A DNA stretch of 64,000 nt, from NCBI GenBank assembly GCA_030762935.1, contig CM060884.1, positions 74,970,696 to 75,034,695 on the forward strand. The letters run 5' to 3'. Origin of the DNA: Hymenopus coronatus (Eukaryota; Arthropoda; Insecta; Mantodea; Hymenopodidae). Both the position numbers and the translations under genes were made by a program. The notes beneath the pieces are model-generated. The model ran no database searches, had not been told where the DNA came from, and was given only the letters and a program-made list of their open reading frames with translations. Positions 46,747-63,000 of this stretch are shown in pieces (position 1 is the stretch's first letter; each line of letters begins with the position of its first letter).

Positions 46747-49250
46747 TTACCAGTGAATTGTTAACATGTGCTTGTAACTATGGGCCAGTTCAGAATATAG
46801 ACCAGACTGTATCTTTATAACCAGTGTATTGTTAACATGTGCTTGTAACTATGGCCAGTTCAGAATATAGACCAGACTGTATCTTTATAACCAGTGTATT
46901 GTTAACATGTGCTTGTAACTATGGGCCAGTTCAGAATATAGACCAAACTGTATCTTTATAACCAGTGTATTGTTAACATGTGCTTGTAACTATGGGCCAG
47001 TTCAGAATATATACCAGACTGTATCTTTATAACCAGTGTATTGTTGACATGTGCTTGTAACTATGGGCCAGTTCAGAATATAGACCAGGCTGTATCTTTA
47101 TAACCAGTGTATTGTTGACATGTGCTAGTAACTATGGGCCAGTTCAGAATATAGACCAGACTGTATCTTTATAACCAGTGTATTGTTGACATATGCTTGT
47201 AACTATGGGCCAGTTCAGAATATAGACCAGACTGTATCTTTATAACCAGTGTATTGTTAACATGTGCTTGTAACTATGGGCCAGTTCAGAATATAGACCA
47301 GACTGTATCTTTATAACCAGTGCATTGTTAACCTGTGCTTGTAACTATGGGCCAGTTCAGAATATAGACCAGACTGTATCTTTATAACCAGTGTATTGTT
47401 AACATGTGCCAGTAAATATGGACCAGTTCAGAATATAGACCAGACTGTAACTTTATAACCAGTGTATTGTTAACATGTGCTTGTAACTATGGACCCGTTC
47501 AGAATATAGACCAGACTGTATCTTTATAACCAGTGTATTGTTAACATGCACTTGTAACTATGGGCCAGTTCAGAATATAGACCAGACTGTATCTTTATAA
47601 CCAGTGTATTGTTGACATGTGCTTGTAACTATGGGCCAGTTCAGAATATAGACCAGACTGTATCTTTATAACCAGTGTATTGTTGACATGTGCTTGTAAC
47701 TATGGGCCAGTTCAGAATATAGACCAGACTGTATCTTTATAACCAGTGTATTGTTGACATGTGCTTGTAACTATGGGCCAGTTCAGAATATAGACCAGGC
47801 TGTATCTTTATAACCAGTGTATTGTTAACATGTGTTTGTAACTATGGGCCAGTTCAGAATATAGACCAGACTGTATCTTTATAACAAGTGTATTGTTAAC
47901 ATGTGTTTGTAACTATGGCCCAGTTCAGAATATAGACCAGACTGTATCTTTATAACCAGTGTATTGTCGACATGTGCTAGTAACTATGGGCCAGTTCAGA
48001 ATATAGACCAGACTGTATCTTTATAACCAGTGTATTGTTAACATGTGCTTGTAACTATGGGCCAGTTCAGAATATAGACCAGGCTGTATCTTTATAACCA
48101 GTGTATTGTTGACATGTGCTTGTAACTATGGGCCAGTTCAGAATATAGACCAGACTGTATCTTTATAACCAGTGTATTGTTGACATGTGCTAGTAACTAT
48201 GGGCCAGTTCAGAATATAGACCAGACTGTATCTTTATTACCAGTGAATTGTTAACATGTGCTTGTAACTATGGGCCAGTTCAGAATATAGACCAGACTGT
48301 ATCTTTATAACCAGTGTATTGTTAACATGTGCTTGTAACTATGGCCAGTTCAGAATATAGACCAGACTGTATCTTTATAACCAGTGTATTGTTAACATGT
48401 GCTTGTAACTATGGGCCAGTTCAGAATATAGACCAAACTGTATCTTTATAACCAGTGTATTGTTAACATGTGCTTGTAACTATGGGTCAGTTCAGAATAT
48501 ATACCAGACTGTATCTTTATAACCAGTGTATTGTTGACATGTGCTTGTAACTATGGGCCAGTTCAGAATATAGACCAGACTGTATCTTTATAACCAGTGT
48601 ATTGTTGACATGTGCTAGTAACTATGGGCCAGTTCAGAATATAGACCAGACTGTATCTTTATAACCAGTGTATTGTTGACATATGCTTGTAACTATGGGC
48701 CAGTTCAGAATATAGACCAGACTGTATCTTTATAACCAGTGTATTGTTAACATGTGCTTGTAACTATGGGCCAGTTCAGAATATAGACCAGACTGTATCT
48801 TTATAACCAGTGTATTGTTAACCTGTGCTTGTAACTATGGGCCAGTTCAGAATATAGACCAGACTGTATCTTTATAACCAGTGTATTGTTAACATGTGCC
48901 AGTAAATATGGACCAGTTCAGAATATAGACCAGACTGTATCTTTATAACCAGTGTATTGTTAACATGTGCTTGTAACTATGGACCCGTTCAGAATATAGA
49001 CCAGACTGTATCTTTATAACCAGTGTATTGTTAACATGCACTTGTAACTATGGGCCAGTTCAGAATATAGACCAGACTGTATCTTTATAACCAGTGTATT
49101 GTTGACATGTGCTTGTAACTATGGGCCAGTTCAGAATATAGACCAGACTGTATCTTTATAACCAGTGTATTGTTGACATGTGCTTGTAACTATGGGCCAG
49201 TTCAGAATATAGACCAGACTGTATCTTTATAACCAGTGTATTGTTGACAT
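46395..49250 (+). repeat. Tandem 21-monomer duplication (2 x 1,490 bp)
   Basis: Markers pair at 1,490 bp: AACAAGTG 46,395/47,885; the 70-bp monomer 46,849/48,339; CATGCACTTG 47,545/49,035. The size is 21 x 71 minus one, since each copy contains one 70-bp monomer. The CATGCACTTG marker shows the same spacing again at 53,791/55,281, in the copy made by the 6,246-bp duplication. Confidence 0.85.
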
Positions 49251-52200
49251 ATGCTTGTAACTATGGGCCAGTTCAGAATATAGACCAGACTGTATCTTTA
49301 TAACCAGTGTATTGTTAACATGTGCTTGTAACTATGGGCCAGTTCAGAATATAGACCAGAATGTATCTTTATAACCAGTGTATTGTTAACATGTGCCAGT
49401 AAATACGGACCAGTTCAGAATATAGAGCAGACTGTATCTTTATAACCAGTGTATTGTTAACATGTGCTTGTAACTATGGGCCAGTTCAGAATATAGACCA
49501 GACTGTATCTTTATAACCAGTGTATTGTTAACATGTGCCGGTAAATATGGACCAGTTCAGAATATAGACCAGACTGTATCTTTATAACCAGTGTATTGTT
49601 AACATGTGCTTGTAACTATGGACCAGTTCAGAATATAGACCAGACTGTATCTTTATAACCAGTGTATTGTTAACATGTGCTTGTGACTATGGGCCAGTTC
49701 AGAATATAGACCAGACTGTATCTTTATAACCAGTGTATTGTTGACATGTGCTTGTAACTATGGGCCAGTTCAGAATATAGATCAGACTGTATCTTTATAA
49801 CCAGTGTATTGTTAACATGTGCCAGTAAATATGGACCAGTTCAGAATATAGACCAGACTGTATCTTTATAACCAGTGTATTGTTAACATGTGCTTGTAAC
49901 TATGGGCCAGTTCAGAATATAGACCAGACTGTATCTTTATAACCAGTGTATTGTTAACATGTGCTAGTAACTATGGGCCAGTTCAGTATATAGACCAGAC
50001 TGTATCTTTATAACCAGTGTATTGTTGACATGTGCTTGTCACTATGGGCCAGTTCAGAATATAGACCAGACTGTACCTTTATAACCAGTGTATTGTTAAC
50101 ATGTGCTTGTAACTATGGGCCAGTTCAGAATATAGACCAGACTGTATCTTTATAACCAGTGTATTGTTAACATGTGCTTGTAACTATGGGCCGGTTCAGA
50201 ATATTGACCTGACTGTATCTTTATAACCAGTGTATTGTTAACATGTGCTTGTAACTATGAGCCAGTTCAGAACATAGACCAGACTGTATCTTTATAACCA
50301 GTGTATTGTTGACATGTGCTTGTAACTATGGGCCAGTTCAGAATATAGACCAGACTGTATCTTTATAACCAGTGTATTGTTAACATGTGCCAGTAAATAT
50401 GGACCAGTTCAGAATATAGACCAGACTGTATCTTTATAACCAGTGTATTGTTAACATGTGCTTGTAACTATGGACCAGTTCAGAATATAGACCAGACTGT
50501 ATCTTTATAACCAGTGTATTGTTAACATGTGCTTGTAACTATGGACCAGTTCAGAATATAGACCAGACTGTATCTTTATAACCAGTGTATTGTTAACATG
50601 TGTTTGTAACTATGGGCCAGTTCAGAATATAGGCCAGACTGTATCTTTATAACCAGTGTATTGTTAACATGTGCTTGTAATTATGGGTCAGTTCAGAATA
50701 TAGACCAGACTGTATCTTTATAACCAGTGTATTGTTAACATGTGCCAGTAAATATGGACCAGTTCAGAATAAAGACCAGACTGTATCTTTATAACCAGTG
50801 TATTGTTAACATGTGCTTGTAACTATGGGCCGGTTCAGAATATAGACCAGACTGTATCTTTATAACCAGTGTATTGTTAACATGTGCTTGTAACTATGGG
50901 CCAGTTCAGAATATAGACCAGACTGTATCTTTATAACCAGTGTATTGTTGACATGTGCTTGTAACTATGGGCCAGTTCAGAATATAGACCAGGCTGTATC
51001 TTTATAACCAGTGTATTGTTAACATGTTTTTGTAACTATGGGCCAGTTCAGAATATAGACCAGACTGTATCTTTATAACCAGTGTATTGTTAACATGTGC
51101 ATGTAACTATGGGCCAGTTCAGAATATAGACCAGACTGTATCTTTATAACCAGTGTATTGTTAACATGTGCTTGTAACTATGGGCCAGTTCAGAATATAG
51201 ACCAGACTGTAACTTTATAACCAGTGTATTGTTAACATGTGCTTGTAACTATGGGCCAGTTCAGAATATAGACCAGACTGTATCTTTATAACCAGTGTAT
51301 TGTTAACATGTGTTTGTAACTATGGCCCAGTTCAGAATATAGACCATACTGTATTTTTATAACCAGTGTATTGTTGACATGTGCTAGTAACTATGGGTCA
51401 GTTCAGAATATATATCAGACTGTATCTTTATAACCAGTGTATTGTTGACATGTGCTTGTAACTATGGGCCAGTTCAGAATATTGACCAGACTGTATCTTT
51501 ATATCCAGTGTATTGTTGACATGTGCTTGTAACTATGGGCCAGTTCAGAATATAGACCAGGCTGTATCTTTATAACCAGTGTATTGTTAACATGTGTTTG
51601 TAACTATGGGCCAGTTCAGAATATAGACCAGACTGTATCTTTATAACCAGTGTATTGTTAACATGTGTTTGTAACTATGGCCCAGTTCAGAATATAGACC
51701 AGACTGTATCTTTATAACCAGTGTATTGTCGACATGTGCTAGTAACTATGGGCCAGTTCAGAATATAGACCAGACTGTATCTTTATAACCAGTGTATTGT
51801 TAACATGTGCTTGTAACTATGGGCCAGTTCAGAATATAGACCAGGCTGTATCTTTATAACCAGTGTATTGTTGACATGTGCTTGTAACTATGGGCCAGTT
51901 CAGAATATAGACCAGACTGTATCTTTATAACCAGTGTATTGTTGACATGTGCCTGTAACTATGGGCCAGTTCAGAATATAGACCAGACTGTATCTTTATA
52001 ACCAGTGTATTGTTAACATGTGCTAGTAACCTTGGCCCAGTTCAGAATATAGACCAGACTGTATCTTTATAACTAGTGTATTGTTGACATGTGCTAGTAA
52101 CTATGGGCCAGTTCAGAATATAGACCAGACTGTATCTTTATAACCAGTGTATTGTTAACATGTGCTTGTAACTATGGGCCAGTTCAGAATATAGACCAGA

Positions 52201-55200
52201 CTGTATCTTTATAACCAGTGTATTGTTGACATGTGTTGGTAACTATGGCCCAGTTCAGAATATAGACCAGACTGAATCTTTATAACCAGTGTATTGTTGA
52301 CATGTGCTAGTAACTATGGGCCAGTTCAGAATATAGACCAGACTGTATCTTTATTACCAGTGAATTGTTAACATGTGCTTGTAACTATGGGCCAGTTCAG
52401 AATATAGACCAGACTGTATCTTTATTACCAGTGTATTGTTAACATGTGCTTGTAACTATGGCCAGTTCAGAATATAGACCAGACTGTATCTTTATAACCA
52501 GTGTATTGTTAACATGTGCTTGTAACTATGGGCCAGTTCAGAATATAGACCAGACTGTATCTTTATAACCAGTGTATTGTTAACATGTGCTTGTAACTAT
52601 GGGCCAGTTAAGAATATATACCAGACTGTATCTTTATAACCAGTGTATTGTTGACATGTGCTTGTAACTATGGGCCAGTTCAGAATATAGACCAGACTGT
52701 ATCTTTATAACCAGTGTATTCTTGACATGTGCTTGTAACTATGGGCCAGTTCAGAATATAGACCAGACTGTATCTTTATAACCAGTGTATTGTTGACATA
52801 TGCTTGTAACTATGGGCCAGTTCAGAATATAGACCAGACTGTATCTTTATAACCAGTGTATTGTTAAAATGTGCTTGTAACTATGGGCCAGTTCAGAATA
52901 TAGACCAGACTGTATCTTTATAACCAGTGTATTGTTAACCTGTGCTTGTAACTATGGGCCAGTTCAGAATATAGACCAGACTGTATCTTTATAACCAGTG
53001 TATTGTTAACATGTGCTTGTAACTATGGACCCGTTCAGAATATAGACCAGACTGTATCTTTATAACCAGTGTATTGTTAACATGCACTTGTAACTATGGG
53101 CCAGTTCAGAATATAGACCAGACTGTATCTTTATAACCAGTGTATTGTTGACATGTGCTTGTAACTATGGGCCAGTTCAGAATATAGACCAGACTGTATC
53201 TTTATAACCAGTGTATTGTTGACATGTGCTTGTAACTATGGGCCAGTTCAGAATATAGACCAGACTGTATCTTTATAACCAGTGTATTGTTGACATGTGC
53301 TTGTAACTATGGGCCATTTCAGAATATAGACCAGACTAAATCTTTATAACCAGTGTATTGTTAACATGTGCTTGTAACTATGGGCCAGTTCAGAATATAG
53401 ACCAGACTGTATCTTTATAACCAGTGTATTGTTAACATGTGCCAGTAAATACGGACCAGTTCAGAATATAGAGCACACTGTATCTTTATAACCAGTGTAT
53501 TGTTAACATGTGCTTGTAACTATGGGCCAGTTCAGAATATAGACCAGACTGTATCTTTATAACCAGTGTATTGTTAACCTGTGCTTGTAACTATGGGCCA
53601 GTTCAGAATATAGACCAGACTGTATCTTTATAACCAGTGTATTGTTAACATGTGCCAGTAAATATGGACCAGTTCAGAATATAGACCAGACTGTATCTTT
53701 ATAACCAGTGTATTGTTAACATGTGCTTGTAACTATGGACCCGTTCAGAATATAGACCAGACTGTATCTTTATAACCAGTGTATTGTTAACATGCACTTG
53801 TAACTATGGGCCAGTTCAGAATATAGACCAGACTGTATCTTTATAACCAGTGTATTGTTGACATGTGCTTGTAACTATGGGCCAGTTCAGAATATAGACC
53901 AGACTGTATCTTTATAACCAGTGTATTGTTGACATGTGCTTGTAACTATGGGCCAGTTCAGAATATAGACCAGACTGTATCTTTATAACCAGTGTATTGT
54001 TGACATGTGCTTGTAACTATGGGCCAGTTCAGAATATAGACCAGGCTGTATCTTTATAACCAGTGTATTGTTAACATGTGTTTGTAACTATGGGCCAGTT
54101 CAGAATATAGAACAGACTGTATCTTTATAACAAGTGTATTGTTAACATGTGTTTGTAACTATGGCCCAGTTCAGAATATAGACCAGACTGTATCTTTATA
54201 ACCAGTGTATTGTCGACATGTGCTAGTAACTATGGGCCAGTTCAGAATATAGACCAGACTGTATCTTTATAACCAGTGTATTGTTAACATGTGCTTGTAA
54301 CTATGGGCCAGTTCAGAATATAGACCAGGCTGTATCTTTATAACCAGTGTATTGTTGACATGTGCTTGTAACTATGGGCCAGTTCAGAATATAGACCAGA
54401 CTGTATCTTTATAACCAGTGTATTGTTGACATGTGCTAGTAACTATGGGCCAGTTCAGAATATAGACCAGACTGTATCTTTATTACCAGTGAATTGTTAA
54501 CATGTGCTTGTAACTATGGGCCAGTTCAGAATATAGACCAGACTGTATCTTTATAACCAGTGTATTGTTAACATGTGCTTGTAACTATGGCCAGTTCAGA
54601 ATATAGACCAGACTGTATCTTTATAACCAGTGTATTGTTAACATGTGCTTGTAACTATGGGCCAGTTCAGAATATAGACCAAACTGTATCTTTATAACCA
54701 GTGTATTGTTAACATGTGCTTGTAACTATGGGCCAGTTCAGAATATATACCAGACTGTATCTTTATAACCAGTGTATTGTTGACATGTGCTTGTAACTAT
54801 GGGCCAGTTCAGAATATAGACCAGACTGTATCTTTATAACCAGTGTATTGTTGACATGTGCTAGTAACTATGGGCCAGTTCAGAATATAGACCAGACTGT
54901 ATCTTTATAACCAGTGTATTGTTGACATATGCTTGTAACTATGGGCCAGTTCAGAATATAGACCAGACTGTATCTTTATAACCAGTGTATTGTTAACATG
55001 TGCTTGTAACTATGGGCCAGTTCAGAATATAGACCAGACTGTATCTTTATAACCAGTGTATTGTTAACCTGTGCTTGTAACTATGGGCCAGTTCAGAATA
55101 TAGACCAGACTGTATCTTTATAACCAGTGTATTGTTAACATGTGCCAGTAAATATGGACCAGTTCAGAATATAGACCAGACTGTATCTTTATAACCAGTG

Positions 55201-58200
55201 TATTGTTAACATGTGCTTGTAACTATGGACCCGTTCAGAATATAGACCAGACTGTATCTTTATAACCAGTGTATTGTTAACATGCACTTGTAACTATGGG
55301 CCAGTTCAGAATATAGACCAGACTGTATCTTTATAACCAGTGTATTGTTGACATGTGCTTGTAACTATGGGCCAGTTCAGAATATAGACCAGACTGTATC
55401 TTTATAACCAGTGTATTGTTGACATGTGCTTGTAACTATGGGCCAGTTCAGAATATAGACCAGACTGTATCTTTATAACCAGTGTATTGTTGACATATGC
55501 TTGTAACTATGGGCCAGTTCAGAATATAGACCAGACTGTATCTTTATAACCAGTGTATTGTTAACATGTGCTTGTAACTATGGGCCAGTTCAGAATATAG
55601 ACCAGAATGTATCTTTATAACCAGTGTATTGTTAACATGTGCCAGTAAATACGGACCAGTTCAGAATATAGAGCAGACTGTATCTTTATAACCAGTGTAT
55701 TGTTAACATGTGCTTGTAACTATGGGCCAGTTCAGAATATAGACCAGACTGTATCTTTATAACCAGTGTATTGTTAACATGTGCCGGTAAATATGGACCA
55801 GTTCAGAATATAGACCAGACTGTATCTTTATAACCAGTGTATTGTTAACATGTGCTTGTAACTATGGACCAGTTCAGAATATAGACCAGACTGTATCTTT
55901 ATAACCAGTGTATTGTTAACATGTGCTTGTGACTATGGGCCAGTTCAGAATATAGACCAGACTGTATCTTTATAACCAGTGTATTGTTGACATGTGCTTG
56001 TAACTATGGGCCAGTTCAGAATATAGATCAGACTGTATCTTTATAACCAGTGTATTGTTAACATGTGCCAGTAAATATGGACCAGTTCAGAATATAGACC
56101 AGACTGTATCTTTATAACCAGTGTATTGTTAACATGTGCTTGTAACTATGGGCCAGTTCAGAATATAGACCAGACTGTATCTTTATAACCAGTGTATTGT
56201 TAACATGTGCTAGTAACTATGGGCCAGTTCAGTATATAGACCAGACTGTATCTTTATAACCAGTGTATTGTTGACATGTGCTTGTCACTATGGGCCAGTT
56301 CAGAATATAGACCAGACTGTACCTTTATAACCAGTGTATTGTTAACATGTGCTTGTAACTATGGGCCAGTTCAGAATATAGACCAGACTGTATCTTTATA
56401 ACCAGTGTATTGTTAACATGTGCTTGTAACTATGGGCCGGTTCAGAATATTGACCTGACTGTATCTTTATAACCAGTGTATTGTTAACATGTGCTTGTAA
56501 CTATGAGCCAGTTCAGAACATAGACCAGACTGTATCTTTATAACCAGTGTATTGTTGACATGTGCTTGTAACTATGGGCCAGTTCAGAATATAGACCAGA
56601 CTGTATCTTTATAACCAGTGTATTGTTAACATGTGCCAGTAAATATGGACCAGTTCAGAATATAGACCAGACTGTATCTTTATAACCAGTGTATTGTTAA
56701 CATGTGCTTGTAACTATGGACCAGTTCAGAATATAGACCAGACTGTATCTTTATAACCAGTGTATTGTTAACATGTGCTTGTAACTATGGACCAGTTCAG
56801 AATATAGACCAGACTGTATCTTTATAACCAGTGTATTGTTAACATGTGCTTGTAACTATGGGCCAGTTCAGAATATAGGCCAGACTGTATCTTTATAACC
56901 AGTGTATTGTTAACATGTGCTTGTAACTATGGGTCAGTTCAGAATATAGACCAGACTGTATCTTTATAACCAGTGTATTGTTAACATGTGCCAGTAAATA
57001 TGGACCAGTTCAGAATAAAGACCAGACTGTATCTTTATAACCAGTGTATTGTTAACATGTGCTTGTAACTATGGGCCGGTTCAGAATATAGACCAGACTG
57101 TATCTTTATAACCAGTGTATTGTTAACATGTGCTTGTAACTATGGGCCAGTTCAGAATATAGACCAGACTGTATCTTTATAACCAGTGTATTGTTGACAT
57201 GTGCTTGTAACTATGGGCCAGTTCAGAATATAGACCAGGCTGTATCTTTATAACCAGTGTATTGTTAACATGATTTTGTAACTATGGGCCAGTTCAGAAT
57301 ATAGACCAGACTGTATCTTTATAACCAGTGTATTGTTAACATGTGCTTAAACTATGGGCCAGTTCAGAATATAGACCAGACTGTATCTTTATAACCAGTG
57401 TATTGTTAACATGTGCTTGTAACTATGGGCCAGTTCAGAATATAGACCAGACTGTAACTTTATAACCAGTGTATTGTTAACATGTGCTTGTAACTATGGG
57501 CCAGTTCAGAATATAGACCAGACTGTATCTTTATAACCAGTGTATTGTTAACATGTGTTTGTAACTATGGCCCAGTTCAGAATATAGACCAGACTGTATT
57601 TTTATAACCAGTGTATTGTTGACATGTGCTAGTAACTATGGGTCAGTTCAGAATATATATCAGACTGTATCTTTATAACCAGTGTATTGTTGACATGTGC
57701 TTGTAACTATGGGCCAGTTCAGAATATAGACCAGACTGTATCTTTATATCCAGTGTATTGTTGACATGTGCTTGTAACTATGGGCCAGTTCAGAATATAG
57801 ACCAGGCTGTATCTTTATAACCAGTGTATTGTTAACATGTGTTTGTAACTATGGGCCAGTTCAGAATATAGACCAGACTGTATCTTTATAACCAGTGTAT
57901 TGTTAACATGTGTTTGTAACTATGGCCCAGTTCAGAATATAGACCAGACTGTATCTTTATAACCAGTGTATTGTCGACATGTGCTAGTAACTATGGGCCA
58001 GTTCAGAATATAGACCAGACTGTATCTTTATAACCAGTGTATTGTTAACATGTGCTTGTAACTATGGGCCAGTTCAGAATATAGACCAGGCTGTATCTTT
58101 ATAACCAGTGTATTGTTGACATGTGCTTGTAACTATGGGCCAGTTCAGAATATAGACCAGACTGTATCTTTATAACCAGTGTATTGTTGACATGTGCCTG

Positions 58201-60000
58201 TAACTATGGGCCAGTTCAGAATATAGACCAGACTGTATCTTTATAACCAGTGTATTGTTAACATGTGCTAGTAACCTTGGCCCAGTTCAGAATATAGACC
58301 AGACTGTATCTTTATAACTAGTGTATTGTTGACATGTGCTAGTAACTATGGGCCAGTTCAGAATATAGACCAGACTGTATCTTTATAACCAGTGTATTGT
58401 TAACATGTGCTTGTAACTATGGGCCAGTTCAGAATATAGACCAGACTGTATCTTTATAACCAGTGTATTGTTGACATGTGTTGGTAACTATGGCCCAGTT
58501 CAGAATATAGACCAGACTGAATCTTTATAACCAGTGTATTGTTGACATGTGCTAGTAACTATGGGCCAGTTCAGAATATAGACCAGACTGTATCTTTATT
58601 ACCAGTGAATTGTTAACATGTGCTTGTAACTATGGGCCAGTTCAGAATATAGACCAGACTGTATCTTTATTACCAGTGTATTGTTAACATGTGCTTGTAA
58701 CTATGGCCAGTTCAGAATATAGACCAGACTGTATCTTTATAACCAGTGTATTGTTAACATGTGCTTGTAACTATGGGCCAGTTCAGAATATAGACCAGAC
58801 TGTATCTTTATAACCAGTGTATTGTTAACATGTGCTTGTAACTATGGGCCAGTTCAGAATATATACCAGACTGTACCTTTATAACCAGTGTATTGTTGAC
58901 ATGTGCTTGTAACTATGGGCCAGTTCAGAATATAGACCAGACTGTATCTTTATAACCAGTGTATTGTTGACATGTGCTTGTAACTATGGGCCAGTTCAGA
59001 ATATAGACCAGACTGTATCTTTATAACCAGTGTATTGTTGACATATGCTTGTAACTATGGGCCAGTTCAGAATATAGACCAGACTGTATCTTTATAACCA
59101 GTGTATTGTTAAAATGTGCTTGTAACTATGGGCCAGTTCAGAATATAGACCAGACTGTATCTTTATAACCAGTGTATTGTTAACCTGTGCTTGTAACTAT
59201 GGGCCAGTTCAGAATATAGACCAGACTGTATCTTTATAACCAGTGTATTGTTAACATGTGCCAGTAAATATGGACCAGTTCAGAATATAGACCAGACTGT
59301 ATCTTTATAACCAGTGTATTGTTAACATGTGCTTGTAACTATGGACCCGTTCAGAATATAGACCAGACTGTATCTTTATAACCAGTGTATTGTTAACATG
59401 CACTTGTAACTATGGGCCAGTTCAGAATATAGACCAGACTGTATCTTTATAACCAGTGTATTGTTGACATGTGCTTGTAACTATGGGCCAGTTCAGAATA
59501 TAGACCAGACTGTATCTTTATAACCAGTGTATTGTTGACATGTGCTTGTAACTATGGGCCAGTTCAGAATATAGACCAGACTGTATCTTTATAACCAGTG
59601 TATTGTTGACATGTGCTTGTAACTATGGGCCATTTCAGAATATAGACCAGACTGTATCTTTATAACCAGTGTATTGTTAACATGTGCTTGTAACTATGGG
59701 CCAGTTCAGAATATAGACCAGACTGTATCTTTATAACCAGTGTATTGTTAACATGTGCCAGTAAATACGGACCAGTTCAGAATATAGAGCACACTGTATC
59801 TTTATAACCAGTGTATTGTTAACATGTGCTTGTAACTATGGGCCAGTTCAGAATATAGACCAGACTGTATCTTTATAACCAGTGTATTGTTAACATGTGC
59901 CGGTAAATATGGACCAGTTCAGAATATAGACCAGACTGTATCTTTATAACCAGTGTATTGTTAACATGTGCTTGTAACTATGGACCAGTTCAGAATATAG
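47500..60000 (+). repeat. Tandem 88-monomer duplication (2 x 6,246 bp)
   Basis: Markers pair at 6,246 bp: CATGCACTTG 47,545/53,791 and 49,035/55,281; AACAAGTG 47,885/54,131; GACCTGACTG 50,206/56,452; TCAGAACATAG 50,267/56,513; the CATGTTTTTG/CATGATTTTG monomer 51,023/57,269. GACCTGACTG was seen only in this pair. After about 58,270 the spacing shifts because a CCAGTAAATATGG monomer present near 59,270 has no partner near 52,980. Block edges are approximate. Confidence 0.85.
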
Positions 60001-63000
60001 ACCAGACTGTATCTTTATAACCAGTGTATTGTTAACATGTGCTTGTGACTATGGGCCAGTTCAGAATATAGACCAGACTGTATCTTTATAACCAGTGTAT
60101 TGTTGACATGTGCTTGTAACTATGGGCCAGTTCAGAATATAGATCAGACTGTATCTTTATAACCAGTGTATTGTTAACATGTGCCAGTAAATATGGACCA
60201 GTTCAGAATATAGACCAGACTGTATCTTTATAACCAGTGTATTGTTAACATGTGCTTGTAACTATGGGCCAGTTCAGAATATAGACCAGACTGTATCTTT
60301 ATAACCAGTGTATTGTTAACATGTGCTAGTAACTATGGGCCAGTTCAGTATATAGACCAGACTGTATCTTTATAACCAGTGTATTGTTGACATGTGCTTG
60401 TCACTATGGGCCAGTTCAGAATATAGACCAGACTGTATCTTTATAACCAGTGTATTGTTAAAATGTGCTTGTAACTATGGGCCAGTTCAGAATATAGACC
60501 AGACTGAATCTTTATAACCAGTGTATTGTTAACATGTGCCAGTAAATATGGACCAGTTCAGAATATAGACCAGACTGTATCTTTATAACCAGTGTATTGT
60601 TAACATGTGCTTGTAACTATGGGCCGGTTCAGAATATTGACCAGACTGTATCTTTATAACCAGTGTATTGTTAACATGTGCTTGTAACTATGAGCCAGTT
60701 CAGAATATAGACCAGACTGTATCTTTATAACCAGTGTATTGTTGACATGTGCTTGTAACTATGGGCCAGTTCAGAATATAGACCAGACTGTATCTTTATA
60801 ACCAGTGTATTGTTAACATGTGCCAGTAAATATGGACCAGTTCAGAATATAGACCAGACTGTATCTTTATAACCAGTGTATTGTTAACATGTGCTTGTAA
60901 CTATGGACCAGTTCAGAATATAGACCAGACTGTATCTTTATAACCAGTGTATTGTTAACATGTGCTTGTAACTATGGGCCAGTTCAGAATATAGGCCAGA
61001 CTGTATCTTTATAACCAGTGTATTGTTAATATGTGCTTGTAACTATGGGTCAGTTCAGAATATAGACCAGACTGTATCTTTATAACCAGTGTATTGTTAA
61101 CATGTGCCAGTAAATATGGACCAGTTCAGAATAAAGACCAGACTGTATCTTTATAACCAGTGTATTGTTAACATGTGCTTGTAACTATGGGCCGGTTCAG
61201 AATATAGACCAGACTGTATCTTTATAACCAGTGTATTGTTAACATGTGCTTGTAACTATGAGCCAGTTAAGAATATAGACCAGACTGTATCTTTATAACC
61301 AGTGTATTGTTGACATGTGCTTGTAACTATGGGCCAGTTCAGAATATAGACCAGACTGTATCTTTATAACCAGTGTATTGTTAACATGTGCTTGTAACTA
61401 TGGGCCAGTTCAGAATATAGACCAGACTGTATCTTTATCACCAGTGTATTGTTGACATGTGCTTGTAACTATGGGCCAGTTCAGAATATAGACCAGACTG
61501 TATCTTTATAACCAGTGTATTGTTAACATGTGCTTGTAACTATGGGCCGGTTCAGAATATAGACCAGACTGTATCTTTATAACCAGTGTATTGTTAACAT
61601 GTGCTTGTAACTATGGGCCAGTTCAGAATATAGACCAGACTGTATCTTTATAACCAGTGTATTGTTGACATGTGCTTGTAACTATGGGCCAGTTCAGAAT
61701 ATAGACCAGGCTGTATCTTTATAACCAGTGTATTGTTAACATGTTTTTGTAACTATGGGCCAGTTCAGAATATAGACCAGACTGTATCTTTATAACCAGT
61801 GTATTGTTAACATGTGCTTGTAACTATGGGCCAGTTCAGAATATAGACCAGACTGTATCTTTATAACCAGTGTATTGTTAACATGTGCTTGTAACTATGG
61901 GCCAGTTCAGAATATAGACCAGACTGTAACTTTATAACCAGTGTATTGTTAACATGTGCTTGTAACTATGGGCCAGTTCAGAATATAGACCAGACTGTAT
62001 CTTTATAACCAGTGTATTGTTAACATGTGTTTGTAACTATGGCCCAGTTCAGAATATAGACCAGACTGTATTTTTATAACCAGTGTATTGTTGACATGTG
62101 CTAGTAACTATGGGTCAGTTCAGAATATATATCAGACTGTATCTTTATAACCAGTGTATTGTTGACATGTGCTTGTAACTATGGGCCAGTTCAGAATATA
62201 GACCAGACTGTATCTTTATATCCAGTGTATTGTTGACATGTGCTTGTAACTATGGGCCAGTTCAGAATATAGACCAGGCTGTATCTTTATAACCAGTGTA
62301 TTGTTAACATGTGTTTGTAACTATGGGCCAGTTCAGAATATAGACCAGACTGTATCTTTATAACCAGTGTATTGTTAACATGTGTTTGTAACTATGGCCC
62401 AGTTCAGAATATAGACCAGACTGTATCTTTATAACCAGTGTATTGTCGACATGTGCTAGTAACTATGGGCCAGTTCAGAATATAGACCAGACTGTATCTT
62501 TATAACCAGTGTATTGTTAACATGTGCTTGTAACTATGGGCCAGTTCAGAATATAGACCAGGCTGTATCTTTATAACCAGTGTATTGTTGACATGTGCTT
62601 GTAACTATGGGCCAGTTCAGAATATAGACCAGACTGTATCTTTATAACCAGTGTATTGTTGACATGTGCCTGTAACTATGGGCCAGTTCAGAATATAGAC
62701 CAGACTGTATCTTTATAACCAGTGTATTGTTAACATGTGCTAGTAACCTTGGCCCAGTTCAGAATATAGACCAGACTGTATCTTTATAACTAGTGTATTG
62801 TTGACATGTGCTAGTAACTATGGGCCAGTTCAGAATATAGACCAGACTGTATCTTTATAACCAGTGTATTGTTAACATGTGCTTGTAACTATGGGCCAGT
62901 TCAGAATATAGACCAGACTGTATCTTTATAACCAGTGTATTGTTGACATGTGTTGGTAACTATGGCCCAGTTCAGAATATAGACCAGACTGAATCTTTAT

